This document shows, one piece after another, positions 25,026-37,019 of a DNA stretch of 64,000 bases (the stretch's first letter is position 1; the number at the start of each line of letters is the position of its first letter). Source of the DNA: Isoetes taiwanensis (lineage: Eukaryota; Streptophyta; Lycopodiopsida; Isoetales; Isoetaceae). The notes under the pieces are model-generated. The model was not told the origin of the DNA, searched no databases, and worked only from the letters and a program-made list of their open reading frames with translations. The translations under genes were made by a program, and so were the position numbers. Location of the stretch: contig JAJEKV010000234.1 of the NCBI GenBank assembly GCA_021234155.1, positions 310,001 to 374,000 on the forward strand, read 5' to 3'.

Positions 25026-25569
25026 GATTGTCCTTGTGCTCTAGATAGGGGATTGTAAACCGTGGATCTAAGGGGAGATCGATGGTCATAATAGACGGAG
25101 GTAATGAAGCGGATTATTAACATGAACAACTTGTAATGGACGTGGATTTCCTCTGTAATAGACAACAAACACAAACAAATACAGAGGAAATAATCTATAA
25201 AGGTTGCCACGGAAAACATAAAACCATGCCATCCTTCATAGATTATTATTAGCAATTAGTTCAGTGGGTTCTTCTCAATTGATCGAGAAAATCTTTCTCC
25301 AAGTTGTTCTATATCTATGAAGATGATGGTTTCTTATTCTTGAGTAGCTGGAGACCATAAGGCTTCTGTTAATTATGGGCAGAACATTTATCTTTGCTTT
25401 TTAAAGACAATTGCAGCTCTCTGATTTGTTATAAATAGTCAAGAATTATAAGATTTTTAAGAGCATTTGTTTTAAACCTGAGCATGGGCTGCGTCTAACA
25501 AACCAGGAGGCACACAGGGTAAACCCACCTTCCATTCCCCATCATTGATATAGATCGATTTCGTTCTAG

Positions 25570-26400
25570 AGATTGAATGCGAAGGGGAATCTGTTCCAAT
25601 TGCTATGTCAAATCCAAAACATGCTCCCATTTTTTGGAGCAACATGGTTTTTGAAGCTCTGACTACGCCGGAAGGTGTCTTTCTATTTGCAAAAGGGTTT
25701 GTATCAAAACAGGGCAACATTGCCGATCCCAAATTTCTGAAATGCATGTTCGGTGGGCAGATTGAAACCCAATTGGCCGCTGCAGCACGGGAGGTTTTCC
25801 GATGCAACCATCCGGCCGAAAATCAGAGAAAAATGCTTGCCGGTAAGATTCCTTGATTTCACATGGAAAAATCATGTCCTCTGTTGCGTATTATGAAGAA
25901 TTGGCAGTATCCGCCATACCCACAAACATATTTAGTCTGTGGAGCCTGTTCAACAAAGGGGAGGAAGAGTCGAAGAAATATTTCCTCTGCGCCTGCACGA
26001 TGATTTTTAACGGAGCAAAAATTCTTAAAAGAATGGGCCATGTATCATTTTTATTTGGGGATTCAACATTTCATTCGCTACGACAATAACAACGAAGATA
26101 ATCTAGAAGAACAGGCCCAAATTATTCAACAAATTAATATCAGCAGATTTCCTTAATCCTGGATAAAAACCCAGGAGGCCGGATTTTTGCATTGTGCTCT
26201 AAAATCATCCAAAATCTGCTCTTGGATGGCTTATATCGATGTGGATGAATTTATCTACCCTGCTGCTTAGATCAAACGAGGAAATTTAGAATCTGGCCCT
26301 ATTCTGCACAATTTGATCGAAGAAATTTGCACCATTAAGTCAGTTCTGGATTTTGATCGATTCAGATACAATTGTTGTGGATTGCAGCTAGAGCTGGTTT
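25570..26400 (+). pseudogene. GT92-family glycosyltransferase pseudogene (copy A)
   Basis: In successive frames the sequence encodes conserved blocks of plant glycosyltransferase family 92 in the correct order: GVFLFAKGFVSKQGN, then AAREVFRCNHP, then MSSVAYYEELAV, then KKYFLCACTMIFNGAK, KEWAMYHFYLGIQHF, IRYDNNNEDNLEE, WIKTQEAGFLHCALKSS and CSWMAYIDVDEFIYP. The DVDEF block at 26,238-26,252 holds the DxD metal-binding motif, and TQEAG..HCAL is a family hallmark. Family members are membrane-anchored Golgi-type enzymes that add sugars (galactosyltransferases where tested). Here the frame is broken by a TGA after the first block, a one-base shift at CTTAAAAGAATGG and a TAA before WIKTQEAG. It is a relic unless the breaks are sequencing errors. 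Confidence 0.85.
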
Positions 26401-27229
26401 GCTGCACATGCCTGACACTGGCCGCAATTAATGTATCATCCACACGTGTCATGTACTAATAATTTTCAAGAAAGAAATTAGACGAGAACAGAAATTGGAC
26501 ACCACATTACATAATGTGGCCGAAATCTGAGACCATACATTTATTACATAAGATTTTTAAAGGTTTTTCATGGTATTCGTATGAAAATACAGTAAATGCT
26601 GATGGTGGCATGCTGGATTCCAAACATGAGCATCTAGGTTTCTTTCTTGTGTCGCCGTGTGTGCTTAGACTGCGTAGGTGGCTGGTGGGCATCGGGAGGC
26701 GATGGCAATGGAGGCGATGGAGGCGATGGGGAGCAAGGCGCACAGGTGACCGGTTTGGCACTGTGCTTGTGTTTTGTTGGTTTTCAAAGGCTTCCAACTC
26801 CAGCTCTTCGAAGTCTGGATCCTGCTTGCACCTCCAGATACTATTTCTACCTCAAGCTCTTCCACATCTCCATGCCGTAACTTAAACAGGGCTCCGCGAA
26901 AGGGCACCATAGCCGGAAGGGCGTGAAGAAAAATCGACGGAAATGCTCTGTATTGGATAAGATGAAAGGAGGGACAGATAGCCTCATGTTTTCGCGAATG
27001 TTTTACCTTAACATTTTTTGCATGACCTATGTTTTTCTTCTGTAATACAGATGAAAGAAGGGACATATTGCCTTGTGTTTTCACGAATGTTTTTGCCTTG
27101 AGGGTTTCTGCATAATTTGTGTTTTTGCCTTGAGGGGTTTTGCATAATCTGTGTTTTGCAGGGCTTGGAGCACAGTTGCAGCAGATCCTTGCCATAGCCA
27201 CAAAAGAAAAACTTGTTGAAGATCCTCAA

Positions 27230-27295
27230 AGGCTGGTTCATTAGGTAAGCCAAGGGCATAAGAATTTTATTGGGGTTCGATTCCCCAAGCCCTGG
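27230..27295 (+). repeat. tRNA-like SINE head (copy A; second copy at 43,763-43,815)
   Basis: TGGTTCATTAGGTAAG resembles a Pol III A box. About 34 bp on, GGTTCGATTCC (27,274-27,284) is a perfect B box and forms the loop of a T arm with a 5-bp stem, TGGGG/CCCCA. The D-arm side pairs GGCT with AGCC. No acceptor stem can be drawn, so it is more likely the head of a tRNA-derived SINE than a working tRNA gene. Confidence 0.45.
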
Positions 27296-28017
27296 TCTGT
27301 TGCAAGTCTGAGCTGTATCAGGATAAAAAATTAAATTGGATTGTGAAGCTTCAGATAAGTTTAAGCCCTGAGCATCGGATTGGAGCTGGGGTTCGACTGC
27401 CCAGGCTCATGGTAATTTGATGGCCATTATGTGGTAATTGCTGCTGGAATTAAGTTGCTGGGATATTCAGTACTCATGAATATGGAACCTTGGGATGGTT
27501 TTGGTGTTAAAGGAGTGAGTCAAATGGGTTGGATTTGACCCCATTTTGACTTGCATTCAAGGGCCCAAAAACTATGAGATGGAATATCATGTATAATATG
27601 CCTCGATCCAATGGTCTAAAAAATTTATAATAAAGAAGGACGATATGAATATTAAGCCATTTTTCCTCATGTCTTATCTTCATATTAATCAAATGATATT
27701 TAATGTTTATGCATTTTTATTGAATTCTGATCAAATTTGGATATACAAGTTACTTCAATGTACATTGATGTACAACAGATGTACATTATGTGCATTGATG
27801 TACTCACATATATGTTCACATCACAGACCTGAGTTAGTCCACGACATCTACAATTGTTGGAAGTCGTGATAGGAATGACTCATGAACTTCATCTGCCTGT
27901 GATTATAGGCAACCAAGGAATATTTAAATGAATAATTACAACACACTATTTATTAAAAAGTTCCTTCTAGCATTTACATTTCCAATCTAGTTAAGGGGAT
28001 CAAAAATCACAAATCAA

Positions 28018-28200
28018 CAGCATATATACGGAAGAAAAAAAAAAAAGAAGAATGAAACACTTATTAAGAATGAATGCTTGGGCACCTAAGCTGCTCTACA
28101 AAAATCGCTTCTGCAAAAATCGCAACAGAAGGGGCCTTACCAACTTCTAACAGATTAAATGGTTCCGATGATACGTGGCATCTATATAGTGAAAAAGATT
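28018..28200. repeat. 4.0-kb duplication, copy B, left part
   Basis: This matches 24,019-24,207 (ATATATACGGAAG through GTGAAAAAGATT) with a few small differences. It stops exactly at the target site of the CACTA element. Confidence 0.92.
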
Positions 28201-28239
28201 CACTACAACACCAACATTTGGTCTACGGCTGAAAACAAC

Positions 28240-28500
28240 AGTAAAAACAAAATGCGGATTGTTTTTTTCAAGATTTGAAAAAAACCTACACATAGTTATA
28301 TGGAGGTGTGGTTTTTCAAGGATATGTTGTAGTTTTTCTTAGGAAGCCATAGTTTTTTTTTTTTTAAAGAATGTGTGGTTTCTTAAAGAGGTGTAGTTTC
28401 TTTTCTAAGGATGTGTTGTTTTCAGGCAGTATGGTTTTTTGACGGCATGGCTTTTTTAAAGTAGTGTTTTTTTGGGGTGTGGTTTTTTATGGTCTTCTAA
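28240..28500. repeat. CACTA left subterminal repeat zone
   Basis: T-rich motifs of the type GTGTGGTTTTT and ATGTTGTAGTTTTT recur. The right subterminal zone holds complementary motifs (AAAAACAACAC, ACCACA). Such zones bind the element-encoded accessory protein in En/Spm. Confidence 0.6.
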
Positions 28501-29740
28501 GAATCCATGTATGACCAAGTTGTCCACATGCCATTACTGCCACAAAATGGTAGCATACAAGAGCTGTATGCATGCTTGACACACTTCACTAGCATTTGAC
28601 TTCATATATGTGTGTGTGAGAGCTTGTAGAGTGTGAAACTTGAAGACATCCATCACTTGGCAATTTGTAGAAGACACATTGATATGAAGAACCAAAGATG
28701 GACATTGGTTTGACATCATATAGGCATTTCTTGAAGGACATTTGATCACCTAAGCTTGAACACTTGAAGTCAAAGGTTGAAGACCCCAAAGTTAAAGTTT
28801 GGAAGACCACTCGAAATTCAATGGTACTTTGCATGATTCAAGCTTTTGCCATGGTGTTACTTCTTAAGGCATGATTTGCTATTTTCCAAGGCTTTACCAC
28901 CACCATTCCACCCAAAAAAATCGTCTCTTATAGATCATTTTCTCCCCTTTCGTAAACCACTGGTAGGGCGAAATTTCTGGTAATTACCGTGTAAGTTTCA
29001 TACAGGTAATCTTGGTTCTTGATCTTCAGGCGGCGCCGCCACGGCACCGCTAAACATTCTCTTCTCGCCCGATTGCTCGCTCCGCTGATTACGCTTTGGT
29101 TATTTGGCATTTCTCTCGCTTGGTTATTTGGTGATTCTCGCTTTCGGCAAAGACAATAATGAGCTTCTAACTATTCTCTAGCCGCCATAGCCATAGCCGA
29201 TTCTCTAAGCTTAGCCATAGCCCGGATCTGTCAAAGCCATAGCCGGATCTGCCAAAGCTTAGCTCAAAGCCGATTTGTCAAAAATTATTCTAGAATAGAA
29301 CAAAAACAGACGCTAACGGAATAATGGGCCTCGCTAAATGAAAGATCCGTGGAAGCACACAACCGGATATGAAGAAATAAAAGCGGAAAAAGGGCTAAAA
29401 GCCTCCGCTACAAGCTCTATAGAACTGAGAGATGCCCGGACGTTGGATAATTCCCCGCGAAGACGGAAAGCATGCGGGGGCAAGATCTTCGCATTTGAAT
29501 GATGAAGAAACTGAAAACACGACACAGAGCCGTGATCCATGGGCGATCAAGCCGGAAATGGAGGTCATGATGCATGGATTTTCGTTGAAATTTTTCCTTC
29601 CGGCTATGGCGGTCCCCCGCCCTCCATCCCATTCAAATATGAGCTTATAAGTAGGGCAAGTGAACTGATGAACAGAGAACAGAGATGAACTGAAGAACAG
29701 AGAAGGGGAAACGGAGAGCATGGACGAAATTTCGCCCTAC
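28500..29740. other. CACTA interior, no gene recognised; CpG-rich stretch from about 29.0 kb
   Basis: 28.5-28.9 kb is plain AT-rich DNA. From 29,030 the sequence turns GC-rich (GGCGGCGCCGCCACGG) with repeated CCATAGCC motifs at about 29,185-29,270. It could be a captured promoter or 5' leader. Short frames in several phases are not convincing. Confidence 0.3.
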
Positions 29741-29754
29741 CGTGGTCCACGTGC

Positions 29755-29866
29755 GGGAACCCACGGGTAGGAGAGGGTTTTCGGCGGAAACCGGCCGGGG
29801 CGGCGGCCGAAGGGCGGCGCCGCCACCGGTTTCCCCCCGAAAACCCTCTCCTACCCGTGGGTTCCC
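29755..29866. repeat. GC-rich palindrome with 40-bp arms
   Basis: The left arm (29,755-29,794) begins GGGAACCCACGGGTAGGAGA; the right arm (29,826-29,866) is its complement apart from a mismatch of about three bases. The 31-bp spacer is GGCGGCGGCC-like. Transcribed in either direction it would fold into a very stable hairpin. Confidence 0.9.
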
Positions 29867-30715
29867 TAGCACATACACCATTGCCATTTGTCAAGACCAA
29901 AAGTTAGCAAGACCACTTTTCCTAGCCAAAAGTACACCATTCATCCACCACATATGAAGCGTTGCTAAAATTCCAGCCAATTTAACCACTTTTAAAGTTG
30001 AAAACCATATTCTCTCTCTAGAAAAACGACGATAGAGAGAGAAATTACACCTTTGACAGGACATTCCTAGATAAGGCAGAAAGTGGGCCTAAAAATCTCA
30101 AAATCCAAGCAGCATTTTGCATACATGTCAAAGGTTCCATTATATCACTCTCATCACCATATCATATCCATGTCACAAAAAGGTTTTGACTAGGAGAAAA
30201 GTTGTTTGCTAATTTTCTTGCCACATCACCACCGTCACATTGCCATCACCCTTTGCTTGCCAAGTCATCACCTTTGTTGCCAAGCCACCCATCCCTAGCC
30301 ATTCTTGCCCTAAAAACATTTTATGGTTATAATCCAAAGTTTTTTACTCCAAAATGTAATGAGCTTTGAAAAAAATGAATTTGGCCAAATCTAGACCCCC
30401 CAAATCGATTTCTTAGGATGCGTGCAAGAATACAAAATGACAAAACTAGCATATCTACTCCAGGCCTGCCTACATCTAATTTCCTCTTGTCCCCTTCCGC
30501 CACAACTCATTTCACAAAAAACATTCAAGAAACATCATAAAAAGGACACAAAAATTTTAAGTTCTAAGTCATTTTTGCAAAGTGACAGTTTATGAGTCGG
30601 AAATCGATTCTTGAGGTCACATTTGCATATTTCTTGTTGAGAGAACCTGAAGCACTGTGTCAGAGATAGCTCAAGGTGGCTCCGACATTCCAATTCAAAC
30701 ATTCTAAAAGTGCCA

Positions 30716-31065
30716 TTTCTAATGAAATATTTTTCAATGGTTTGTTTGATTTCATATGCTATTTTTTATGGTCCAAATGTTGTACCCCTAGGATCCACCA
30801 TGCCACCTAGTTGGCTCAAACATGTAATGCCCACTCTAACTTGCCACGTGGGCTCAACCATGCTACGTGGGGCTTCAACATGCCAAGGCGGCTCAAACAT
30901 GCCACCTAGGCTCCAACATTCCAATTCAAACATTAATGGCCTAAAAATGCCACTTCTAATAAAATATTTTTCAATGGTTTAATTGATTTCATATGCTATT
31001 TTTTAAGGTTCAAATGTTGTACCCCTAGGATCCACCATGCCACCTATTTGGCTCAAACATGCAAC
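30716..31065. repeat. Direct duplication of about 110 bp, 237 bp apart
   Basis: TTCTAATGAAATATTTTTCA at about 30,716 through CTCAAACATG recurs at about 30,953 with a few substitutions. It sits at the left margin of the 19-bp satellite. Confidence 0.75.
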
Positions 31066-32145
31066 ACCCACTCTAACATGCCACGTGGGCTCCAACATGC
31101 CAAGGTGGCTGAAACATGGGCTCCACGTGGGCACGTTGGAGCCACCTTAGCATGTTAGAGCCTAGGTGGCATGGTTGAGCCCGCGTGGCATGTTTGAACC
31201 ACCTTGGCATGTTGGAGCCTAGGTGGTATGTTGGAGCCACCTTGGCATGTTAGAGCCTAGGTGGCATGTTGGAGCCCACGTGAGATGTTTGAGACACCTT
31301 GGCATGTTAGAGCCTAGGTGGCATGTTGGAGCCCACGTGGCATGCTTGAGCCACCTTGGCATATTAGAGCCTAGGTGGCATGTTGGAGCCACCTTGGCAT
31401 GATTGAGCCACCTTGGCATGTTGGAGCCTAGTTGGCATGTTGGAGCCTACATGGCATGTCTGAGCCACCTTGGCATGTTTGCTCCACCTTGGCATGTTGG
31501 AGCCTAGGTGGCATGTTGGAGCCCACGTGAGATGTTTGAGCCACCTTGGCATGTTAGAGCGTAGGTGGCATGTTTGACCCACCTTGGCATGTTAGAGCCT
31601 AGGTGGCATGTTGGATCCACCTTGGCATGATTGAGCCACCTTGGCATGTTGGAACCCAGGTGGCATGTTGGACCACATTGCATTGGCATGTTTGCTCCAC
31701 CTTGGCAAGTTGGAGCCTAGGTGGCATGTTTTGACCCGCATGGCATTTTGGAGCCTATGTGGCATGTTGGAGCCTAGGTGGCATGTTTGAGCCACCTTGG
31801 CATGTTGGAGCCTAGGTGACATGTTGGAGCCCACTTGGCATGTTTGAGCCACCTTGGCATGTTGGAGCCACCTTGGCATAGGTGGCCTGTTGGAGCCCAC
31901 ATGGCGTGTTTCCACTGTGGCATGTTGGAGCACCTTGGCATATTTGAGCCTAGGTGGCATGTTGGAGCCCACGTGACATGTTTGAGGCACCTTGGCATAT
32001 TGGAGCCTAGGTAGCATGTTGAAGCCCGCATGGCATTTCGAAGCGTAGGTGACATGAAGCCTAGATGGCATGGAGCCTAGGTGGCATGTAGGAGCCTAGG
32101 TGGCATGTTTGAGCCACTTTGGCATGTTGGAGCCCACATGTCTCA
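30780..32145. repeat. Inverted satellite of 19-bp units (GCATGTTGGAGCCTAGGTG type)
   Basis: From about 31,130 to 32,145 the plus strand repeats a 19-bp unit, GCATGTTNGAGCC followed by TAGGTG, CACGTG or ACCTTG; three units often make a 57-bp period. From about 30,780 to 31,115 the same motif appears in the opposite orientation (GCCACCTAGG, GGCTCCAACATG). The two halves meet near 31,115-31,140, so the whole can fold back. The repeating minus-strand peptide here is a by-product of the 57-bp period. Confidence 0.85.
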
Positions 32146-32149
32146 GGGA

Positions 32150-34560
32150 AGTGCACTGGCCAAATTTTCTTTCAAATTTGAACCCGATTTTCTCAGACAT
32201 CCCAGATCCAAATTGAGCCAATTTTTTCTCACATCTTAGCACAATTTTTCTCTGATTGTTCCTCCAAAAATCATTCGAAAAAGATCAGTGCAGCTCGAGA
32301 TATTCGGATCTAAGTGCAACTACCTCATTTTGCTTTAAGGATCCTAACGTAATTGATGCTATTTTGCAAATTTTGCACAAATATTGGTTGCCTTAAGCAT
32401 CCTGGAGGTTCTACCATATCCATATTGAAGCATGCATCCTAAATGCAAAAGACCAGAACTCAACCTCCAAAATGTAAACCCTTCAAGAACTTAGCAACTC
32501 ATAGGGTTTACGTTTCAGAGGCCGAAACATAACTTGATGCACCATCTCTACACAGGCATGCAGAGTTGTGGCATCTGAAGAAAAGGTATTCCGATCTATC
32601 ACCATCCAGAAGGATCCTAAACAATGTCTTGCTACTGCAAAAGTGCCTCTTGACTTTTAATTGCCACATCGGGAGGAGGATAGATCAAAACTCTGTTCCA
32701 TCAGTTCCAGTTGCTTCGTGTCTTCAACTACGACTTTTTAGCTATGTCGCAAGTGGACACGACCAAAACTTGGCCTCCAAAACGTAAATCCTTCAAGAAC
32801 CTAACAACACATAGGGTTTATGTTTCGGATGCTATATCCTAGTCAGATTCGTCTAGGATCTTGCCCAACGCCATCAAGTAGAGGGAGGATGTTGACGCCA
32901 GAAGACGAATCCTTGAAACCTTCCGGAAGCAACTTGTCCCAATAGTCCTCTCCCGAATGCCCCTGGCGACGGACAGGTAACTCCAGCATTCTGGAACTGT
33001 GAAATGGCTCTACCAATGGACTCAAAACTTTGGCATTATGATGGGGACCAAGTTTCATGGGATAAAGACCATCCCCTCTCCAAGAAGATTCATAGTCAAT
33101 TGGCCTAAGTGGTGGCTGCGGAATACTGTCACGTACAGTGTTCGTGTTTCGTTCGTTGCCAAAACTGACCATGTAACTTGGTCCCTAGGGTAATTTCGTC
33201 ATTTTGGATGATATGGCGATGTCAAATCGCCATTTCGGAGCCTCTGTACTATTCGAACGAGAAAACACTTGGGGTTTTAACGCTTCATAGTTTGATAAGT
33301 TCTCCCGGACCGATCTTGGATTTTTTTAGACATGCTCAAAGCAGGTTACTTGAATGAAGGATTCAATGGTTGGATAGGGGAACTGAGCTCCGGGATGGGG
33401 GGCATTAGCACACGACCTGCCGGAGGAGCGCTGGCAGGAAAAGCTACCTCGACAATCTTTCTGGGGTCTGTCTCCTACGGTTTGGCCTCTCGCCTTTGGT
33501 AAGGAAGCTGCGCAAAGTGCTAGCCTTGTTCGACCTGGAGAAGGCAGCCAACACTTTAAGTTCTTGGAGTTCCCTCTATGCCAAACTCCTCTACCAAAAA
33601 TTCTAAAGGTGCCATATTTCTTGCTTAAAGTTCTAGTCATCATGTCCACGTCACTACCATCTTGCCATGTCCCCCAAAATTTGCCAACAACGCCCAATGA
33701 AAAGACCAAAGATGTACATCTTTTCATTTTCGAGATGGAGACAAACACGCCCGAGAGTTTGCATAGGGTCATCATCATGTCCACATCGCCCATATCTTGC
33801 CACGTCACCAAAAATTTGCCACATCACCCCATGGAAAACCAAAGTTGCATATTTTTTTTATTTTTGGCCTAATCAAACGTTGGCCTTGCTTACTTGGCAT
33901 GACATGTCACCAATGGCATGCCACATCATTATGCGCATGTCCAATTTTGCAAATTTCAATCTTCTCCACACATTTCATGGAGATTTGTTGATGATCTTTC
34001 ATATGGTGATACTACTATGTAGTATTGGCCTATTGCTTGATTTGCAGTTATTAGGTAAGCATATGTCTATCCCAGAGACATTAAAAACACGTATTTGTGA
34101 CTTGCTTTGTATAGGAGGCATGGTCATGACTTCCATGAGGTCCTTCCCATGTAATTTAGGAAAGGGCAGAAACCAAATAATTTGGAAGCCATGTAATCTT
34201 ACATAGGGTACTATTAAACCAATATGCATCTCATTCAACGGCCAAGATGGGCCAAGATGGACGGCCTAGATTTCGATCTAGGTCATGCCATCCCATTGGT
34301 TGCCTAATGCTTGTGTTTGTTTCCCGCCTGCTATTGTGTTTGTTTCCCGCCTGCACTGTGATCGATGGGTTTCGTATCTGCTCTAGCTATGGCGCTATGG
34401 CGATGGCGCTGCACTAATCAAAGACGATGGACACTAGCGCTTGAAGTAATCGCCAAGAAAGGCAGGCTATGCGAAAAGGAAGCGGCTCTAACCATACATG
34501 ATCTTCTTGAAGCGGTATTATCCACCCGGATCTGAAGCCCCTCAAGTTCCTTGCAGCCTC
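32150..34560. other. CACTA interior: minor repeats, no gene recognised
   Basis: A sequence around CCTTCAAGAACTTAGCAAC with ATAGGGTTTA is present at about 32,470-32,525 and again at 32,775-32,825. A module of about 80 bp with CATCATGTCCACATCGCC and TTGCCACATCACC occurs at 33,640-33,715 and 33,770-33,850. A 109-codon minus-strand frame (32,843-33,172) and a 161-codon one (33,326-33,811) have no motif I recognise. Confidence 0.4.
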
Positions 34561-34574
34561 AGCAGTAAAACCTT

Positions 34575-34916
34575 ATGATTAGGGTTTCGGATTTCGGCAT
34601 TCAAGTTTTGCTCTCAGTTTTAAATCCAGAGTCAGAACTCCAAGATCTTTTGCTCCAGATGTTGTGCAGGTATATTATTCTCATATATTCTCATGTAGGA
34701 CATTTTCTCATTCATCTATTTCCATTTTTATTCGTTGGATTTGCACCATTTGGAAACGACAGCGACTTCCTTCTTATTTCCTTGCCAGATCCACCATCTC
34801 CATCTTCTTTTTTGATAGAGAGTGATATGCAGAAGCAGAGCAGGCCCATACTTGCAGAGAAAGTACAAACAATAGTAAAAACATATCCCAAGCTGGTCTT
34901 GACTCATGGGCGCAAG
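34575..34916 (+). pseudogene. Captured host-gene fragment in the CACTA element, two exon-like pieces
   Basis: One piece encodes LLSVLNPESELQDLLLQMLC up to a CAG/GTATAT donor near 34,671. A second begins after CTTGCCAG (34,789-34,916), encodes PPSPSSFLIESDMQKQS and later VKTYPKLVLTHGRK, and ends at AAG/GTGAGT, a near-consensus donor. Codon-like composition and correct splice signals suggest exons of a plant gene carried inside the transposon. I cannot name the gene. Confidence 0.45.
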
Positions 34917-35867
34917 GTGAGTGTAATAAGCAGCATTAGACTTTGTCAGTTGTCACATCTAATAGAAGTTTTCAGGTTTTGGACGTTCGTCCATGTATAG
35001 AATGGGACAAAGGAAAGGCCGTGAACTATCTTTTGCATGCTCTTGGAAGCACAGTTTCATTAAAGTTGGAAATTTAGTGATTCCAATTTCGTGCCTAAAA
35101 TTGCGCTATTTGGGGAAAAATAGCAGAAAATAGCTTAAAAAATAATGCAAATGGCGCTACCAACCAATTATTTTACCAAGAATGTGGTGCCATCAGGTGA
35201 AAAACAAACAATATAATGATAAATAGCATTTTAATAGCTCAACCTTATTAAGCTTAGAAGTAAAAATTCGCTCTATTTAAGTAACTGCCAAAATAAATTC
35301 AAACAAAATGGTGCCATTTGATTATCATCACGAACCAAATATACAAAGAATCCTAAGATTTTATAAATATCTGGCACAAGATTTAGGCCTAAAATGGTCT
35401 AGTTCTCTATCTAGCTATCTTACGTGGGTCATTTTTATTCTGCAAGCCCTATAGTGTTGCCAAAAATACCAGGGTTAATTAAGAAACTTAAAATTATATT
35501 CTTAACCCTAGAATCTCTTCAACCCTAAGCCTAGAATCTGTTCAGCGACTTTTCTGGCACAGCCGCCAAGCGTCCCCAAAAAATCGAAGCTCCAAGAAAT
35601 CCAAGATGACAGAAATCGAAGCTCTTGGCGCAGCTCTCTGGCGCCGGAATGGAGTTTAGTAAACTTGGAGCTCCGCCAAGAAATCCAAGGTGACGGCTGC
35701 CTTAGGAGGCTGGATGATCCGAGCTTTGCAACTTCTTTTAGCAATCCAAGTTTTCTTTCTGGAATGTGCTGGAAATCAAGATTATCACGAAAATGTTCTA
35801 GCATATCTTATTCTAAGGCTCGCTCTTCGTGACCCTAGATGGCATTGTACAATGTAACTTTTTGCAG

Positions 35868-36266
35868 ATCGTTCTATTTCTGAAGCATGTCTGGGACTTT
35901 GGTAAGTAAAATGTAATTTGGAATGCTGCAAATGCATCCTGTTAGGCTATGGCAAAAGGATTCAATGCATGTTTGTATTGGCATTTTTCTAGCGGTAGCT
36001 ATGGAAATCCGTTGGCTGAGGCATTAAATAACTGCTATCAGCTGTGTTTTGATGCATCAAAGCATGCCAGAGGCTTCTGTACTACATCGACCTTTAATGC
36101 CTTCTCAGAAATTCTTCCTTGCTTGCAGGTGTTGAATCTGACTGTGTTGCCCGAGTGGCTCCAAAGAACCTGTTCACGAAGATTTTTTTATGCTCAAGTT
36201 ATTTTTGAAAGCTCTTTGAAATCATCTTACCTAAATCTAAAAGTAAAACCGGGAGAGATACGTTGA
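35868..36266 (+). pseudogene. Second captured gene fragment in the CACTA element
   Basis: A 34-bp piece bounded by TTTGCAG and GTAAGT (35,868-35,901) encodes IVLFLKHVWDF. An open stretch follows from 35,949 that contains YGNPLAEALNNCYQLCFDA and, after another possible CAG acceptor at about 36,128, either NLTVLPEWLQ or, in a second phase, SDCVARVAPKNLF. The pieces look exonic, but phases cannot be fixed. They may belong to the same source gene as the 34.6-kb fragment. Confidence 0.35.
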
Positions 36267-36404
36267 CGTGTTTGTAGCAGATACAAAGAGTTGATGTGAA
36301 TATAATCCATTTAGCCAAGAAATCTTTTGCTTCTAAAATATTTGCTCTTCTCAAGTGGAACAGTTGCTCTATTAGTTAAATAGCAGTTGGCGCTTATTTA
36401 ACAA

Positions 36405-36740
36405 ATGGCTTTGATGGCGCCATTTCAATCAACTGAAGCATTAATTCCACCATTGTCTCCCTTTCTGTTAAATAGCGCAGTGGCCCCAATGGTCACCCCT
36501 TGTCTCCCTTTATCGCAATGGCGCCATTTAACAAATGGCGCAGTCGCCCCATTTCAATCAAATGGGGCATTAATGGCCACCATTGTCTCCCTTTATGTTA
36601 AATGGCGCAGTGGCACCATTTAACAATCAATGGGGCATTAATGGCCACCCTTGTCTCCTTTTATGTTCAAATTGCGCAATGGCGCCATTTCATGCAAATG
36701 GAGTCATAATGGCCACCTTCATTACCCGCTACATTAAAAG
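36405..36740. repeat. Tandem repeat of 70-85 bp (AATGGCGCAGTGGCCCCATTT type)
   Basis: TGTCTCCCTTTAT recurs at about 36,502, 36,583 and 36,652, with AATGGCGCA and GGGGCATTAATGGCCACC between. A single related piece lies at about 38,305-38,340. The open frames here are by-products of the repeat. Confidence 0.8.
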
Positions 36741-37019
36741 ACCATTCTATGGAGACCATTCTATGGAACATGAAAACTGCTTACCTTAAAAAAAAACAAA
36801 ATCTATGTTCTAAAGCAACTATATACATATTATATACCAATATAAAATCAAAACAGTCAATACATACCATTTCTTCAGAAGTGTTTGCAATCGAGTTGTT
36901 TATCTTGCTCCTATTCGTAAAGCTAAACATGTAGAATGCCACTCCAATTGTATGAAATGCTACTGCATCATCAAATGACACTTGGTACTGCTATCCACAA
37001 TTACTAATACAGAGAGGTG

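Larger units (their letters stand above)
24019..28018. repeat. 4.0-kb direct duplication, copy A
   Basis: The segment from CAGCATATATACGGAAG to CACAAATCAAC is followed immediately by a second copy of the same start at 28,018. Copy B continues to 28,200, is interrupted by a CACTA element, and resumes at 40,919-44,528, where it ends at the matching CACAAATCAAC. Copy A carries a MITE that copy B lacks. Order and content otherwise agree closely, including the broken glycosyltransferase gene and the tRNA-like head. Confidence 0.93.

Noticed and set aside
24019-28200. LTR retrotransposon with the ~185-bp direct repeats at 24,019 and 28,018 as LTRs
   Set aside because: The second copy of the whole segment beyond the CACTA element shows these are simply the starts of two tandem copies. 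No TG...CA ends, primer site or polyprotein was found.
31219-32071. Frames repeating a 19-residue peptide with Cys and Trp
   Set aside because: The 57-bp period of the 19-bp satellite gives a periodic peptide in one phase. There is no start, splice or family support.
33326-33811. 161-codon minus-strand frame inside the CACTA element
   Set aside because: It spans an internal 130-bp repeat and shows no transposase or other family motif; not supported as a gene.
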